64,000 nucleotides of DNA, taken from assembly GCA_000750105.3 (NCBI GenBank), contig JPHH03000075.1, forward strand, positions 62,001 through 126,000, written 5' to 3'. This document shows positions 63,301 to 64,000 of this stretch, one piece after another; within the stretch, counting starts at the first letter, position 1, and every line of letters starts with the position of its first letter. Under the pieces are notes generated by a model that ran no database searches, was not told the origin of the DNA, and saw nothing but the letters and a program-made list of their open reading frames with translations. The position numbers and the translations under genes are program-made. The DNA comes from Tolypocladium sp. Sup5 PDA-1 (Eukaryota; Ascomycota; Sordariomycetes; Hypocreales; Ophiocordycipitaceae).

Positions 63301-64000
63301 CTAGAGAAGGCTGAGCCTGACGTAGCATTGCCTCGGCATTCGGAATAGCCCCTGTTGCGACTCCATACTGTCCAATACTTTAGGCAGAGGCTCGAATTTG
63401 AAGTTCAAGACTAAAAGCACGAGGTTGATGCGGATCTCGAGCAACGCTAGGTTTCTGCCTGTGTGCACACACGCAATGCGTCAGCAAGATTGCCTGTCAC
63501 AATAACCTGGACCACCGAAACAACTGGTCCAAGAGGAAGCGTCATTCTGAGCAAGAACATACCATAGCACATTCGAGGACCGGCAGAGGACCCCAAGCGC
63601 GGAAATTGGCGGGGGTTGAAAAGGCCCTCTTCTGTGAGCCATCTTTCTGGCTGGAAGTCATCCATTCCCACGGGGTCCCAGTACGAGGCGACGCTATTCT
63701 TGGCCTTCGTCGACGTTTCTGACCGCAGGCGCTCCTGCATCTCAAGAGGTTTTGTGCCGACGTAAGGGTTGAAAGGCACGGTGGCGCCCTTCGGAATCGG
63801 ATATCCGAGCACCTGAGTCTTGGTTGTTGTCGTCCGAACAAGGCGGGGAGACGTGTTGGCCACGCGCAGGATTCCTCCATGTATGCGTCCAGATACGGGA
63901 TCGTCGTGCTCAGAATAGCCTTCATCGAAGGTTGTCTGCCCTCCGACCGATCCGGTAGGGTATCATTAAGGGCCTTTCGCAGCTTCTCCTGCTTTTCTGG
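63301..64000 (-). pseudogene. Cytochrome P450, 3' part, with a frameshift in the K-helix
   Basis: The frame enters from beyond 64000, so the N-terminal part is outside the window. On the minus strand, EKLRKALNDTLPD and ILSTTIPYLDAYMEES precede a frame change at about 63880. The next frame continues RVANTSPRLVRTTTTKTQVLGY, DDFQPERWL and the heme loop SSAGPRMCYG, then a 104-nt intron (63562-63459, GTATGT...ACAG) and a last exon starting RNLALLEIRINLVLLVL, ending at 63301. Adding one base at the break would restore ESLR, the invariant ExxR motif, so a 1-nt deletion sits in that motif. It is a pseudogene or carries a sequencing error. Substrate unknown. Confidence 0.8.

Overview
The window is filamentous-fungal (ascomycete, most likely Hypocreales-like) nuclear DNA. 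The evidence is short spliceosomal introns (about 50-105 nt, GTRNGT donors, CTRAC/CTGAC branch sites), a fungal nonribosomal peptide synthetase (NRPS) ending in a terminal condensation domain, fungal-specific gene families, and AT-rich islands that have lost almost all CpA/TpG dinucleotides, as repeat-induced point mutation (RIP) does. The order-level guess is inference.

Layout. (1) 1-27,729 (+): the 3' part of a giant intronless NRPS, open from base 1, so its start lies upstream. It shows one carrier domain, eight complete condensation-adenylation-carrier modules and a terminal condensation domain. No epimerase, methyltransferase or thioesterase is visible. The adenylation domains fall into three pocket classes in the order a-b-c-a-b-b-a-c. 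(2) 27,730-37,980: gene-poor DNA with a three-exon bZIP regulator gene (-) converging on the NRPS, and remnants of a carboxylesterase and a C6-type transcription factor. (3) 37,983-45,760: an intact secreted aspartic protease, a decayed BAH/PHD gene, an arrestin-like gene without a visible start, a putative GPI-anchored protein and a six-cysteine secreted protein. Between the last two groups lies a degenerate tandem array (40,897-41,764) that repeatedly carries 3' and 5' splice-site-like signals only 3 nt apart. (4) 45,855-52,500: two RIP-like AT-rich islands flanking an intact sugar transporter, then a GDSL/SGNH hydrolase lacking a visible start. (5) 52,735-55,769: a coiled-coil-protein pseudogene and an allantoate-permease-like pseudogene, both broken by TAG codons of the kind RIP makes. 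(6) 55,930-64,000: a second small secondary-metabolism-like group: a 14-TM efflux pump, a divergently placed adenylating enzyme with a dinucleotide frameshift, an SDR with five exons, a truncated FAD monooxygenase and the 3' end of a P450 with a frameshift inside its ExxR motif. One 87-N assembly gap sits in a poly-C tract.

How the parts may work together (inference): the NRPS would build a peptide of at least eight residues in this part and release it, probably as a macrocycle, through its terminal condensation domain; the nearby bZIP is a candidate regulator. The right-hand group looks like a separate, partly decayed metabolite locus. Between them is a RIP-scarred, pseudogene-rich stretch resembling subtelomeric or otherwise fast-evolving accessory DNA.
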